From Xanthomonas campestris pv. badrii (lineage in GTDB: Bacteria; Pseudomonadota; Gammaproteobacteria; Xanthomonadales; Xanthomonadaceae), in the NCBI RefSeq assembly GCF_012848175.1, contig NZ_CP051651.1:4278501-4342500 (forward strand): 64,000 nucleotides of DNA. The letters are read 5' to 3'. Below, piece after piece: positions 10,911-19,850 of this stretch (position 1 is the stretch's first letter; every line of letters begins with the position of its first letter). The notes beneath the pieces were generated by a model. It was not told the DNA's origin, ran no database searches, and saw nothing but the letters and a program-made list of their open reading frames with translations. The position numbers and the translations under genes were made by a program.

Positions 10911-12380
10911 ATGCAAGCCCCACGTCTTTCGCTCGATACCCTTGCCACCCTGGCGCCAGCGGTTTCAACGCCCCCTTACGATCCAGCAACAGTCACCATC
11001 GGCATCGTCCATCTGGGCGCAGGCGCCTTCCACCGCGCCCACCAGGCCGTCTACATCGATGACCTGCTCGCAGACGATCCCGGCTGGGCCATCTGCGCCG
11101 TCTCGCTGCACAGCCCGCAGGTGCGCGACGCGTTGCGCCCGCAAGATGGCCTCTACACCCTCGCCCTGCTCGATACGCATCCGCAACTGCGCATCATCGG
11201 CGCCATCCGCCAGGTGCTGTGCGCCGCCGACGAACAAGCCGCCGTGCTCGCGCGCCTGGCCGATCCCGCCGTGCGGCTAGTCACGCTCACCGTCACCGAA
11301 AAAGGCTATTGCCTGGCCGGCGACACGCTCGACCTGCATCACCCCGACATCGTGCACGACATCGCCAGCCCCGCCGCGCCACGCAGTGCAGTCGGCTATC
11401 TGGTGGCCGGGCTGCACCGGCGCATGCAGGCCGGCCTTGCACCGTTCACCGTGCTCAGTTGCGACAACCTCACCGATAACGGCCACCTGCTACGCCGTGC
11501 AGTGCTGCTGCTGGCGCGCCAGCACGATGCCGCGCTGGCGGTGTGGATCGAGCAGCACGTCAGTTTCCCGCGCTCGATGGTCGACAGCATCACCCCGGCC
11601 ACCGACGAGGCGCTGCGCACCCAGGTGCAGGCGCAGACCGGCCTGCACGATGCCTGGCCGATCCAGCGCGAGCGCTACAGCCAGTGGGTGATCGAAGACG
11701 ATTTCTGCAACGGTCGCCCCGACCTGGCGCGCGTCGGCGTGGTGCTCAGCGACGACATCGCCGGCCATGCGCGCGCCAAGCTGCGCCTGCTCAATGCACC
11801 GCACTCCACGCTGGCGTATCTGGGCAGCTTGCTGCAGCTGGAAACCGTTGCCGATGCCATGGCGCATCGGCCACTGGCGGCGTTCGCCGCGGCGCTGATG
11901 CGCCAGGACATCGCCCCCACCCTGCAGCCGATGGACGGCTTCGATGCGCAGCGCTACAGCGACGCGATTCTTGCGCGCTTCCGCAATCCCGCCATTCGCC
12001 ATCTGCTTGCGCAGATCGCCTGGGACGGCTCGCAGAAGATTCCGGTGCGCCTGCTTGCCACCATCGACGACGCGCTTGCCGCAAGCCGGCCCATCGAGCG
12101 CCTCTGTTTGCCGGTCGCCGCGTGGCTGCAGTTCGTGCGCCGGCAGGCGCGCAACGGCGTGGCCCTGGTCGACCCCTTGAACGATGCGCTGAGCGCGCTG
12201 GGACGTGCAGCCACCGGCGATGCAGCTGGTGACATCGCCCGTTTCGTCACGGTGGAAGCCGTGTTCGGCACGCTGGCTGCGGACCGGCGCTTCATCGATG
12301 CGCTGACCAGCGGCTATGCCGCGCTGGGCGATGCCACGCCAGGCCGTGTGGACGCGGTCCTTGCTGCGTTGAGTGCCTGA
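10911..12380 (+). CDS. uxuB: D-fructuronate reductase (mannitol dehydrogenase family)
   Basis: NAD-dependent cytoplasmic oxidoreductase that reduces fructuronate to D-mannonate, between UxaC and the dehydratase. The 489-residue length fits UxuB/mannitol dehydrogenases. The N-terminal nucleotide-binding block is GIVHLGAGAFHRAHQA; VTEKGY, LSCDNLTDNG and FPRSMVDSITPAT follow. The catalytic signature K-x4-N-x2-H is Lys290-Asn295-His298 (AKLRLLNAPHS). Fructuronate rather than tagaturonate or mannitol is inferred because glucuronate isomerase and mannonate dehydratase genes share the locus. Only a poor ribosome site precedes ATG 10911. It is separated from the GH3 gene by a hairpin-rich gap, so it may be expressed less than the upstream genes. 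Confidence 0.9.
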   Translation: MQAPRLSLDTLATLAPAVSTPPYDPATVTIGIVHLGAGAFHRAHQAVYIDDLLADDPGWAICAVSLHSPQVRDALRPQDGLYTLALLDTHPQLRIIGAIRQVLCAADEQAAVLARLADPAVRLVTLTVTEKGYCLAGDTLDLHHPDIVHDIASPAAPRSAVGYLVAGLHRRMQAGLAPFTVLSCDNLTDNGHLLRRAVLLLARQHDAALAVWIEQHVSFPRSMVDSITPATDEALRTQVQAQTGLHDAWPIQRERYSQWVIEDDFCNGRPDLARVGVVLSDDIAGHARAKLRLLNAPHSTLAYLGSLLQLETVADAMAHRPLAAFAAALMRQDIAPTLQPMDGFDAQRYSDAILARFRNPAIRHLLAQIAWDGSQKIPVRLLATIDDALAASRPIERLCLPVAAWLQFVRRQARNGVALVDPLNDALSALGRAATGDAAGDIARFVTVEAVFGTLAADRRFIDALTSGYAALGDATPGRVDAVLAALSA

Positions 12381-12561
12381 GCCACGTGGTGGCGCGAGAG
12401 CGGCTGCCGGCGTGTGCGCTGCTCGCTCGACCCCGGTTGCGGCATCGGGATCGGCCATCCGACCGGCAAGGGTACCCGATGCATCCTTACCTTGCCGCTC
12501 CACGCATGACGTCGATGGCGGCGCCGACCTGCGATCGAACGCCGCGCGCTTGCAGCATGGG

Positions 12562-12951
12562 TCAGCGGGCGCCGATGACCTGCCCGATCCGCAGCAGATT
12601 GCCGCTCTCGTCCACGATCGCAAATTCGCGCATGCCCCAGGGCTTGTCGCCCACCGGGTCGATCCGTGGAATTCCCCGGACCGGGAGCGCCGCTGCCTGC
12701 ATCGCTGCATGGATGGCATCGACATCGCTCACCCGCAGATAGCAGCCCGCATAGCAGCTCGCCGGATCCAGATCCGGGTGCGCGAAGAAGTGCAGCTCCA
12801 CATCGCCGCGCCGCAGGATGGCGTACCCCGCGTCATGCGGATGCACCTCGCCCTCGAAGCCAAGCCGGCGATAGAACGCCAACGTCTGCGCGATCGCGCG
12901 GCTGGGCAGGATCGGGATGGTCTGGTCAGCGGTGGTGGCCTTGGCGTTCAT
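12562..12951 (-). CDS. VOC-family, bleomycin-resistance-like protein
   Basis: Small 129-residue protein of the vicinal-oxygen-chelate/glyoxalase superfamily. It has one pair of beta-alpha-beta-beta-beta modules: IPILPSRAIAQTLAFYRRLGF, ILRRGDVELHFF, CYLRVSDVDAIHAAM, and WGMREFAIVDESGNLLRIGQ at the end. This pattern matches drug-binding Ble-type proteins, which trap bleomycin-like molecules as dimers, more than metal-dependent glyoxalase I. ATG 12951 is preferred over the upstream start at 13017 because the domain begins right after it and a GACGAG stretch precedes it. It is convergent with uxuB and not obviously part of the xylan pathway. Substrate unknown. Confidence 0.8.
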   Translation of the reverse strand: MNAKATTADQTIPILPSRAIAQTLAFYRRLGFEGEVHPHDAGYAILRRGDVELHFFAHPDLDPASCYAGCYLRVSDVDAIHAAMQAAALPVRGIPRIDPVGDKPWGMREFAIVDESGNLLRIGQVIGAR

Positions 12952-13139
12952 CGTCAACTCGTCTGCAGTGAGGATCGGGCTCAAATCGGTACGTCCATTG
13001 CTGGCCGCACCAAGCACTCAGGTGCGCTTGCAACCAGTCACGACGGCTACGCCCAGCTGCCGGGTGTACCAGCTCACCTGCCGCACCTATCTACCGATAG
13101 GATGGCACAACGTCCAGCTGCCCCTGGTCTGCATCGCGA

Positions 13140-13562
13140 TCACGATGCCCGGACGCCCTGCCTGGCACCGGATGTGCTGAAAATGCGCATCACCACCAGC
13201 GCCAGCAGCACTATGAAGCTCAGCTCCCACACATAGAACGCAGCACCCACATGGTCGATCATGACCTGATGGCCGGCTTCGTTCCTGTCGAACCGGGTGG
13301 CGCGAAAGGTATCCAGCCCGATCAGGCAAGCCGCCATCAACAGGGCTGCCGCCATCTTGTCCAGCTTGAGGAAGTAACACGGCCACGCCAGCAGGAACAA
13401 CGGATTACTCATCCAGGCCACGCACTGGCCATCGATCACCTGCATCCAGCCGAACAGCAGAAGGACCAACCCTCCCACGCTGGTATCGCCGCCATGCAAG
13501 GCAGGCAGGCACAGCGCAATGCCGTACAGCAGGGCCGACAACACGAGCAGAAACGGTTTCAT
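13140..13562 (-). CDS. Small integral membrane protein, unknown function
   Basis: Protein of 140 residues with about four hydrophobic segments: [46 protein letters not shown] plus [12 protein letters not shown], and [19 protein letters not shown] 13562 is preceded by AAGGA at good spacing, which supports this start over the longer open frame. No enzymatic motif was recognised. It is transcribed divergently from the small DUF2256 gene. Function not assigned. Confidence 0.7.
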   Translation of the reverse strand: MKPFLLVLSALLYGIALCLPALHGGDTSVGGLVLLLFGWMQVIDGQCVAWMSNPLFLLAWPCYFLKLDKMAAALLMAACLIGLDTFRATRFDRNEAGHQVMIDHVGAAFYVWELSFIVLLALVVMRIFSTSGARQGVRAS

Positions 13563-13796
13563 GAGCGTCCTTGTCTGATGATGATGCGGCCAGTGCATGC
13601 CGCCGTTTGCGAAGGTGCGGCTCGCATCTGCACGGGCCAGCCTGCGCTCACTATAGACAATGTACGCATCCGTTGGCCGAATGGCCGCCTGGCATGCCGA
13701 TGCGCGACCCAAGTGGGAGCCCGGCACGGCAACACTTCGGTCCGGGACGTCGCCATGACATGCTGGAACCCCACCACACCGCTCCGGAACCTTCCC

Positions 13797-13955
13797 ATGG
13801 CCCCCCACACGAAGCAGAATTTGCCGGAAAAGGTCTGCGTTCAGTGCGGGCGACCATTTCGCTGGCGCAAGAAGTGGGAGAAGGTATGGGACGAAGTGAA
13901 ATACTGCTCGGATCGCTGCCGCGGCGACAGCAGGCGACAACGTCCGGCACCGTAG
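13797..13955 (+). CDS. DUF2256 mini zinc-ribbon protein
   Basis: Very short 52-residue protein matching the DUF2256 pattern: a lysine-containing N-terminus, [16 protein letters not shown], then [12 protein letters not shown]. The two Cys pairs (CVQC and CSDRC) probably bind one zinc ion. Function in the family is unknown; members are often found near cryptochrome/photolyase or redox genes, which is not the case here. ATG 13797 has GGAA upstream; an in-frame ATG at 13755 would add 14 residues. Confidence 0.8.
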   Translation: MAPHTKQNLPEKVCVQCGRPFRWRKKWEKVWDEVKYCSDRCRGDSRRQRPAP

Positions 13956-14039
13956 TCTGCTCTCAGCGGGAACCCGGTCGCACTCACCCACTGTAGCGTC
14001 TGCGCCAACCGGGTCATCCTGAGACGCAGGGGCTGGTGG

Positions 14040-15029
14040 CTAATGGCTTCCTGCCTTTTTCGCAGCGCGCGATCCGCTCCCCTTCTTGGCTGCGTTGCCT
14101 TTGCCTGCAACTGCCATGTTGTCCACCAGATTGGGATAGGGGCGACCCGCTGCCTTGGCGCGCTGCTTGGCCTGTGTCTTCTGCGCTGGGGAAAGCGGCC
14201 GTTTCCGCGAAGCCCGCTTCGGGTTTGACGTGTTCCATGGTGCGGAGGCCTTGCCCGCACTTTTGTTCGCGGTACTGCGCGTGGAGGCCCTCTTGCTGGC
14301 CGCAGCTCGGCGAGTCGCTGTCTTTCTTGTCGCGGTTTTCTTGGCAGGACGTTTGTTGGCCGTCGCTGTCCTGGCTGCGGTCTTGCTTGCTGCGGTCTTC
14401 TTGGCAGCCGGCTTCCTGGCGGTCTTCGTGCCGCCAACCTTGCGCGCGCCGGTCGAAGACTTGCGTGCAGCCGCGCTACCGGCTCCCGCGTTCCTGGCCG
14501 CTGCTTTTTTTGCCGCAGACGCCTTCGCAGAGGAGGCTCCGGTTGCCTTCTTCGCAACCTTCTTTGCGGCGGTCTTCTTTGCAGTGCGTTTTTCTGCGGT
14601 CTTCCTGGCAGTGCGTGTCTTGATACCACTGGCGTCGGCAGCGGCCGCGCTCCCGGCCCTTGCGCTCTTGCCTGCCGTGGTCTTTGCGTTGGCTGCATCC
14701 TCCAGCCGCTGATACAGCCGCGCCGCCCAACGCTGGCCTGCATCGCCGCCCCAGAGCAGCCAGGCGATATAGCCGGCCGATGGCGCGCTACGGTCGGCCC
14801 AGCCCTTGCCGCTCTTGTCCACGCTGTGACGCGCGAAATAGGCGTGCATGCGTCCAATGGTCTGGGTGGAAAGCGATTTCTGCGCAGACAGATCGCGTGC
14901 ACGCGCGACGCCGATCGCGGTACCGCCACGCCCATGCTGCTCACGCAGCCGCAGCCCGCGTGCCGCGGCGTTGGCAACGTTCTTGGGCGGCGTCGTGGAA
15001 ATCGCCTGCTTTGCTGGTGTACGTGCCAC
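14040..15029 (-). CDS. Histone-H1-like Lys/Ala-rich protein with a conserved N-terminal domain
   Basis: Two-part protein of about 329 residues. The N-terminal third (LRLREQHGRGG to GDAGQRWAARLYQRLEDA) is a compact conserved-looking domain of unknown function (DUF6321-like, by recall). The rest is a low-complexity tail of (K/R)TAxKK/AAKK repeats as in AlgP or histone H1-like proteins, expected to bind DNA or RNA by charge. GTG at 15029 is favoured because AGGAG lies 6 bases ahead; an in-frame ATG at 15047 would add six residues. The extreme C-terminus NAAKKGSGSRAAKKAGSH continues the basic tail. It is probably nucleoid-associated; the precise role is unknown. Confidence 0.8.
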   Translation of the reverse strand: MARTPAKQAISTTPPKNVANAAARGLRLREQHGRGGTAIGVARARDLSAQKSLSTQTIGRMHAYFARHSVDKSGKGWADRSAPSAGYIAWLLWGGDAGQRWAARLYQRLEDAANAKTTAGKSARAGSAAAADASGIKTRTARKTAEKRTAKKTAAKKVAKKATGASSAKASAAKKAAARNAGAGSAAARKSSTGARKVGGTKTARKPAAKKTAASKTAARTATANKRPAKKTATRKTATRRAAASKRASTRSTANKSAGKASAPWNTSNPKRASRKRPLSPAQKTQAKQRAKAAGRPYPNLVDNMAVAGKGNAAKKGSGSRAAKKAGSH

Positions 15030-15327
15030 AACCCTCTCCTGCTGCATCGAGTTGCCGTAGTGTTCGCATGCGTGGTGCTGCTGCATGTGAAGAGGCTCGC
15101 AGCCCGTCAGCGCATGCGCCGCGCCCATCAACGTCGTGGCAAGTTGCGGGCCTGTCCAATGCGCACACTGCAATGGCGTTGCTTCGGCAAGCCAGCTGCG
15201 CGCACAGCACGCATGGCACAGACAGCATCCGCCGCGCCAGCGCTGGCTGCAGATCAGCCTGCTTGTGCAAGTGGATCATCGTGCAGGTCGCTACACTGGC
15301 CTGCCACGGTGACTGGAGGAATGCTGC

Positions 15328-16371
15328 ATGCGCCTGTTGAAGACCTCGTTCTGCGCAAGCCTGCTTGCTGCCGCGATCGGCACCCTACCTGCGCCGGGCC
15401 AGGCGCTCGACAAGGCAGCGCCAGCGACTACTCCGGCGTCATCCAAGCAGTTGCAGCAATGGCAGGCGCTGACCACGCGCAACACCCCGCATGCGCGCCA
15501 TGAAAACAGCATGGTGGCCATCGGCGATCGCCTGTATCTGATTGGTGGACGCGATCAGCGCCCACTGGAAATTTTCGACACCCGCACGCGCCGCTGGTCA
15601 CAAGGCAGTGCACCGCCGCTGATGGTCAGCCATGCGCAGGCGGTGGTGTCGTCCGGCAAGCTGTATTTCGTGGGCGGCTTTACGGGCGACTACCCCGAGG
15701 AAGCGTCGCTGAGCAATCTGCTGATCTACGATCCCCAGACCGACCGCTGGCAGGTCGGGCCGGAGATTCCCAAACACCGCCGCCGCGGTGCTGCCGGCGC
15801 CGTGGAGCACGACGGCGTGCTGTATCTGGTTGGTGGCAACACACGCGGGCATATGAGCGGCTACGTGCCGTGGCTGGATGCCTTCGATACCAGGACACAG
15901 CAATGGACGCAGCTGGCCGATGCGCCGCACGCACGCGACCATTTCCACGCGGTGGTGATCGACGGAAAACTGTATGCCGCCGGTGGACGCAGGTCGGCGC
16001 ACGAAAGCGGCAACACCCTGGCGCAGACCATCCCGGAAGTCGATGTCTATGACATCGAACGCGGCACTTGGACTGTCGCTCCGGCTGCATTACCGACACC
16101 ACGCGCGGGCACCGCGGCTATCGCACGCGATGGCCAGCTCCTTGTGATGGGCGGCGAGAGCACACGGCAGGTCGAGGCGCACGCGGAGGTAGAAGCGTAC
16201 AACCCGGCCACTGCCACCTGGAAGACGCTGGCTGCATTGCCGCAAGGGCGGCATGGTACCCAGGCCGCAATGATCGGGGGCGATCTCTATCTGATTGCGG
16301 GAAGCGCCAATCGCGGTGGTGGGCCGGAATTGGATGACACATTGGTGCTCGGTGGTCGTCGCCAACCCTAG
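15328..16371 (+). CDS. Exported kelch-repeat beta-propeller protein
   Basis: Protein of 347 residues with a signal peptide (LLKTSFCASLLAAAIGTLPAPGQA) and six kelch motifs ending in double glycine or an equivalent: DRLYLIGG, GKLYFVGG, GVLYLVGG, GKLYAAGG, GQLLVMGG and GDLYLIAG. Each blade is followed by a W about ten residues on, consistent with a six-bladed propeller. GGAGGA sits 11 bases before ATG 15328. Related bacterial propellers include sugar epimerases and galactose-oxidase-like proteins, but no catalytic residues could be assigned. Periplasmic location is inferred from the signal peptide. Confidence 0.8.
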   Translation: MRLLKTSFCASLLAAAIGTLPAPGQALDKAAPATTPASSKQLQQWQALTTRNTPHARHENSMVAIGDRLYLIGGRDQRPLEIFDTRTRRWSQGSAPPLMVSHAQAVVSSGKLYFVGGFTGDYPEEASLSNLLIYDPQTDRWQVGPEIPKHRRRGAAGAVEHDGVLYLVGGNTRGHMSGYVPWLDAFDTRTQQWTQLADAPHARDHFHAVVIDGKLYAAGGRRSAHESGNTLAQTIPEVDVYDIERGTWTVAPAALPTPRAGTAAIARDGQLLVMGGESTRQVEAHAEVEAYNPATATWKTLAALPQGRHGTQAAMIGGDLYLIAGSANRGGGPELDDTLVLGGRRQP

Positions 16372-16489
16372 TCGTTGGAACGCTTGTGCCCGCGACAGGC
16401 GGGCAGCGAGCGGGTCGAACATTGTGTGCCCGCAGATGGGCATCTAATCTGCCTGCTCGCTGTTCAACTCATAACACCAGGGAGTGGTA

Positions 16490-17386
16490 ATGCCGAAACG
16501 CCGATCAGACAAGATACGTCCGATGGTCTCAGGCGTAGAAGAGCAATTCTTGCTCCCTCTTACCCACGCGAAGGGCGGAGTAACGGCGCTTTCATCGTCG
16601 GCCGCTCAAAACCCGCAATACAGTCACTACATCGTTTACGTCGATGAGAGTGGCGACCACGGCCTGGAGACAGTGGACCCGAACTACCCGGTGTTCGTTC
16701 TGGCGTTTTGCGTTTTTCACAAAGGGCACTACGCGCAGCACGTGGTTCCTGCTATCGAGTCGTTCAAGTTTCGGCATTTTGGGCATGACGTCGTGATTCT
16801 ACACGAGCATGAAATCCGCAAGGAAAAAGGACCTTTCCGTTTCAATGATCGGCTAGAAAAGAATCTCTTCCTGAACGAGTTGACCGGTATCATCGAGAAA
16901 AACAATTTCATTCTGATCAGCTGCGTCATCGATAAAACGCGACTCAAAGAACGGGCCCAGATGGAAAACAATCCTTACCATCTGGCGCTGGCATTTTGCC
17001 TGGAAACGCTTTTTGAACTGATGCAGGAAAAGAAGCAGGATGCCGTTCCAACGCATGTGGTGGTTGAATGTCGCGGCAAGAAGGAAGATCGTGACCTGGA
17101 GCTTGAATTCAGGCGGATCTGCGATGATGCAAACCGCTGGAGCCGACCCCTTCCTTTCACCCTCGTATTTGCGGACAAGAAAGCCAACTCTTCGGGCCTG
17201 CAATTGGCCGACCTGGTTGCACGTCCTATTGGCCTATCGGTCCTTCGTCCGGGTCATGCAAACCGAGCATTCGACGTGCTGCAGCGCAAATTCTTCTGCA
17301 AGGAGGGCAGGCGCAAGTTGGGAGTGAACTATGAAGGCTGGGGTCTGAAGATTTTTCCACCGCCAGAAAGCGAAAAGCCCCGATGA
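16490..17386 (+). CDS. DUF3800 protein, probably accessory
   Basis: Protein of 298 residues with the DUF3800 signature: HYIVYVDESGDHG at about residue 46, a central CRGKKEDRDLELEF segment, and LQLADLVARPIG near the C-terminus. These acidic residues resemble those of RNase-H-like nucleases, and the family is often found in mobile or defence-related regions. The function is not established. The gene is visibly lower in GC than its neighbours and uses AT-ending codons, suggesting acquisition by transfer. ATG 16490 is chosen because GGGAG lies 5 bases ahead. A short Ser/Ala-rich stretch precedes the domain. No partner gene or transposase is adjacent. Confidence 0.8.
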   Translation: MPKRRSDKIRPMVSGVEEQFLLPLTHAKGGVTALSSSAAQNPQYSHYIVYVDESGDHGLETVDPNYPVFVLAFCVFHKGHYAQHVVPAIESFKFRHFGHDVVILHEHEIRKEKGPFRFNDRLEKNLFLNELTGIIEKNNFILISCVIDKTRLKERAQMENNPYHLALAFCLETLFELMQEKKQDAVPTHVVVECRGKKEDRDLELEFRRICDDANRWSRPLPFTLVFADKKANSSGLQLADLVARPIGLSVLRPGHANRAFDVLQRKFFCKEGRRKLGVNYEGWGLKIFPPPESEKPR

Positions 17387-17537
17387 TCTCACCGAGGCTA
17401 TGACGCCGACCGGGAACCCCCAGTCCACTTAGGTTGCGAGTCTAGGGGTCTAGACCGAAGAATTCAAGATCACTCCGGCGCAGAACGGATTCGCAATAGG
17501 GATCACGCTTAAAGAGAAGCTCTGGCTGCCCTGTAGG

Positions 17538-18575
17538 CTACTGGGCAAACTGCAACCCCAGCGACTTGACCCGCACGCGGGTCAGCATCGCGTGCGAGGT
17601 CATGTAGAGGGTATGGCCGTCGCTGCCGAACGCGCAGTTGGAGATGGCCTCACCGGTTTCGATGCGACCCAGCCGCTGGCCGGATGGGTCGAACACGATG
17701 ACGCCGCCAGGGCCGGTGGCGAACAGGTGGCCGTCAGACGAGACCGCCATGCCGTCGGGCAGGCCGGGAGCATCCGTGGCGACCAGATCCGAGGCATCGG
17801 CGAACACGCGCTTGCCGGTGACGGCACCCTGCGCATCGAGCGCATACGCCATCCAGATCGGCCGGTTGGGGTCGGAATTGGACACGTACAAGGTGCGCTC
17901 ATCCGGCGATAGCGCAATGCCGTTGGGGAAGCCCAGGCTGTCGTCCAGCAGATGCACGCTGCCGTCGGGGTCCAGCCGGTACACGCCGTTGTAGCGCAAT
18001 TCCTTGACCGGCGAGTCGTTGAGATCCTTCAAGCCATACGGCGGATCGGTAAAGAACACCACGCCGTCGTTGCGACGCACCACATCGTTGGGACTATTGA
18101 AGCGCTTGCCGTCGAAGCGGGTGGCCAGCGGCGTCTTCTTGCGGGTGGCCGGATCGAGCCTGGCCACGATCCGCGTGCCCGAATCGGCCAGCAGCACCGT
18201 GCCGCTCGGCTCGGCATACAGGCCGTTGGCGCCGGCTTCGCGCAGCGTGGCCTGTTCCGGGCCCACGTAGCCGGACGGCGACAGCAGCACCGACAGGCCA
18301 GCATCCTCGGACCAGCGATACAGCGTGTTTTCCGGCACATCGGTGAACAACAGGTAGCCCCCGTTGCGCACCCACGCCGGGCCTTCTGACCAGGTGAAGC
18401 CTTCGGCGAGCTTCTCGATGCGCGCATCGGCCGCGACCACGGTGCTGAAACGCTGGTCGAAGCGTTGCAGCTGCCCGATGGTGGTGAATCGCGGTGGCGG
18501 TGTGTCCTTCTTCGTGCAGGCAGCGGCGATGGCCAGCAACGGAACGGCCAACAACAGATAGGGCGACAAGCGCAT
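17538..18575 (-). CDS. SMP-30/gluconolactonase-like lipoprotein
   Basis: Six-bladed propeller hydrolase of the SMP-30/gluconolactonase/LRE-like group, 345 residues. The signal peptide ends in a lipobox (LAIAAAC, Cys20), so the mature protein is probably membrane-anchored and faces the periplasm. Metal-ligand motifs of the family are visible: Glu64 in WSEGPAW, Asn in FNSPNDVVRR and Asp in GLPDGMAV. GGAG precedes ATG 18575. It could open a sugar lactone such as gluconolactone or xylonolactone, but the actual substrate is not shown. It lies inside the segment that interrupts the xylan locus, so a link to sugar-acid use is possible but unproven. Confidence 0.85.
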   Translation of the reverse strand: MRLSPYLLLAVPLLAIAAACTKKDTPPPRFTTIGQLQRFDQRFSTVVAADARIEKLAEGFTWSEGPAWVRNGGYLLFTDVPENTLYRWSEDAGLSVLLSPSGYVGPEQATLREAGANGLYAEPSGTVLLADSGTRIVARLDPATRKKTPLATRFDGKRFNSPNDVVRRNDGVVFFTDPPYGLKDLNDSPVKELRYNGVYRLDPDGSVHLLDDSLGFPNGIALSPDERTLYVSNSDPNRPIWMAYALDAQGAVTGKRVFADASDLVATDAPGLPDGMAVSSDGHLFATGPGGVIVFDPSGQRLGRIETGEAISNCAFGSDGHTLYMTSHAMLTRVRVKSLGLQFAQ

Positions 18576-18753
18576 CGGTTCTCCGGCTTTGGGTCCAGCC
18601 CCATGATGCCATCAAGTCCGCGCAGCGTGTCAGCCGCTGCAGGGCGCTGCAGTGATTGCACGCTGGTGCAACGTGTCACTCACCTCGTGTGGGATCGACA
18701 CAAGGCTGAACTGCCCAGGATGAGGTCGTTGAAGCCAGAAACACCAAAGTCCC

Positions 18754-19749
18754 TCAGCGCTTTCCATCCGGCTCTGTCTCCACTTGATCTTCAGATACCT
18801 GCAAGCCAATCCGCTTGGCTGCAGCCAATAGTTCAGCCCTGTGGCCTTGTGCTGGCCATCCAGCGACCGTGTCGATCACACGGCCCGCATCCATGAAGTA
18901 GAAAATCGGCGTTGCCCACTGTGTCAGCATCGGCCAATCACTCTTGCGGAACGCCAGCGACATCTGCTGCTGCGGGTATCTCTCGTTCCAAGCGGCAAAC
19001 ACCGAAAAATCGTCTTGCCTGCTTGGCGGCGCGATCCATTTCGAATGAGATCGCATCACTGCATTCAAAGCCGGATCCTGGCCGATGGCAGCCATGGCAC
19101 GTTGCGTGTAGGGACACAGCGGATCTGCAACGACGATGATGAGGCGACCAGCATCGATGTGCGAGGCGACATGCAAGAGCCGCCTGCCATGCGGTGCGAT
19201 GCGCAACTCGCTTGGCAACCCTGCGGCAACGGCGATGGGCTCCACCACCTCCGGTGGTGGATGAGGCAGGCCGTCAGCGTGATGCGCAAAGAAGCCCTTT
19301 GCGGCAGCAAAGTCTCGCGCTGCCAACAGGGCACGATAGGTCTGCACGACATCGTGAGGCTGTGATGCATGAAAGCGCTCCAGGGCAGCCAAGGCCTTGA
19401 CCTGGTCTTCGGTGATCCTGGAATCGCCGGTATAGAACGAGGCCGCATTCGCGACCTCGAAAATTTGACGGGCCTGACGATCATTGAAACCCGACCATGA
19501 CCGATTGGCCATCAATGCACTACGCATCTTCTCGTAGCTTTGCTTGACCCGCTCAGAGAGCGCAAGATCGGATTCATTCGACCTCCGCACTGCGGCGACT
19601 TCAATCGTGTCCGCAGTCGTCGCAGATGCAGACGGATCAAGGTCAACAGCATGCGCAAGCGGGGGAGAAACAGGTAGCCAAAGCAGCAGTGCGAGAAGTA
19701 GCCCGCTCAGCAATTTCCCGTGCAAATCTTGGTGAGTGACTGAGTACAT
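18754..19749 (-). CDS. Exported thioredoxin-fold protein with a single active-site Cys
   Basis: Protein of 331 residues with a signal peptide (LLSGLLLALLLWLPVSPPLAHA), a helical middle region (about 60-165), and a C-terminal thioredoxin-like domain (about 185-320). The active-site loop reads DPLCPYTQRAM, so the usual second Cys of CxxC is Thr; the cis-proline position is in ATPIFYFMD. This points to a monothiol or non-redox thioredoxin fold in the periplasm, reminiscent of DsbC/TraF-like proteins, but no specific family was recognised. Its start lies within the end of a small Cys-rich frame on the same strand. That arrangement suggests one transcript with the upstream small exported gene. Confidence 0.7.
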   Translation of the reverse strand: MYSVTHQDLHGKLLSGLLLALLLWLPVSPPLAHAVDLDPSASATTADTIEVAAVRRSNESDLALSERVKQSYEKMRSALMANRSWSGFNDRQARQIFEVANAASFYTGDSRITEDQVKALAALERFHASQPHDVVQTYRALLAARDFAAAKGFFAHHADGLPHPPPEVVEPIAVAAGLPSELRIAPHGRRLLHVASHIDAGRLIIVVADPLCPYTQRAMAAIGQDPALNAVMRSHSKWIAPPSRQDDFSVFAAWNERYPQQQMSLAFRKSDWPMLTQWATPIFYFMDAGRVIDTVAGWPAQGHRAELLAAAKRIGLQVSEDQVETEPDGKR

Positions 19750-19850
19750 GTTGCACGCGCCTCACAACGGTAGTCGCCGTAATCTGCCTTCATTTCCGGG
19801 GTGATGTTCTGCGGCGTCATGATGGCGCGATCCGCATCGCTCTCAATCAA
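19707..19850 (-). CDS. Possible small Cys-rich protein overlapping both neighbours
   Basis: A 47-codon frame begins at TTG 19850, overlapping the previous stop by four bases (TTGA), and ends at 19707 inside the thioredoxin-like gene. A shorter version starts at ATG 19820 (37 residues). The product ends CEARATCTQSLTKICTGNC, with four cysteines in its last 19 residues. It fills an otherwise unexplained gap between two genes of the same strand. No homolog was recognised and no strong ribosome site is seen for the ATG, so translation by coupling is only a suggestion. It may be spurious. Confidence 0.3.
   Translation of the reverse strand: MIESDADRAIMTPQNITPEMKADYGDYRCEARATCTQSLTKICTGNC

Noticed and set aside
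17440..17455. Inverted repeat GTCTAG-GGGT-CTAGAC downstream of the DUF3800 gene
   Set aside because: Only 6-bp arms and no U-run on either strand; not called as a terminator or attachment site.
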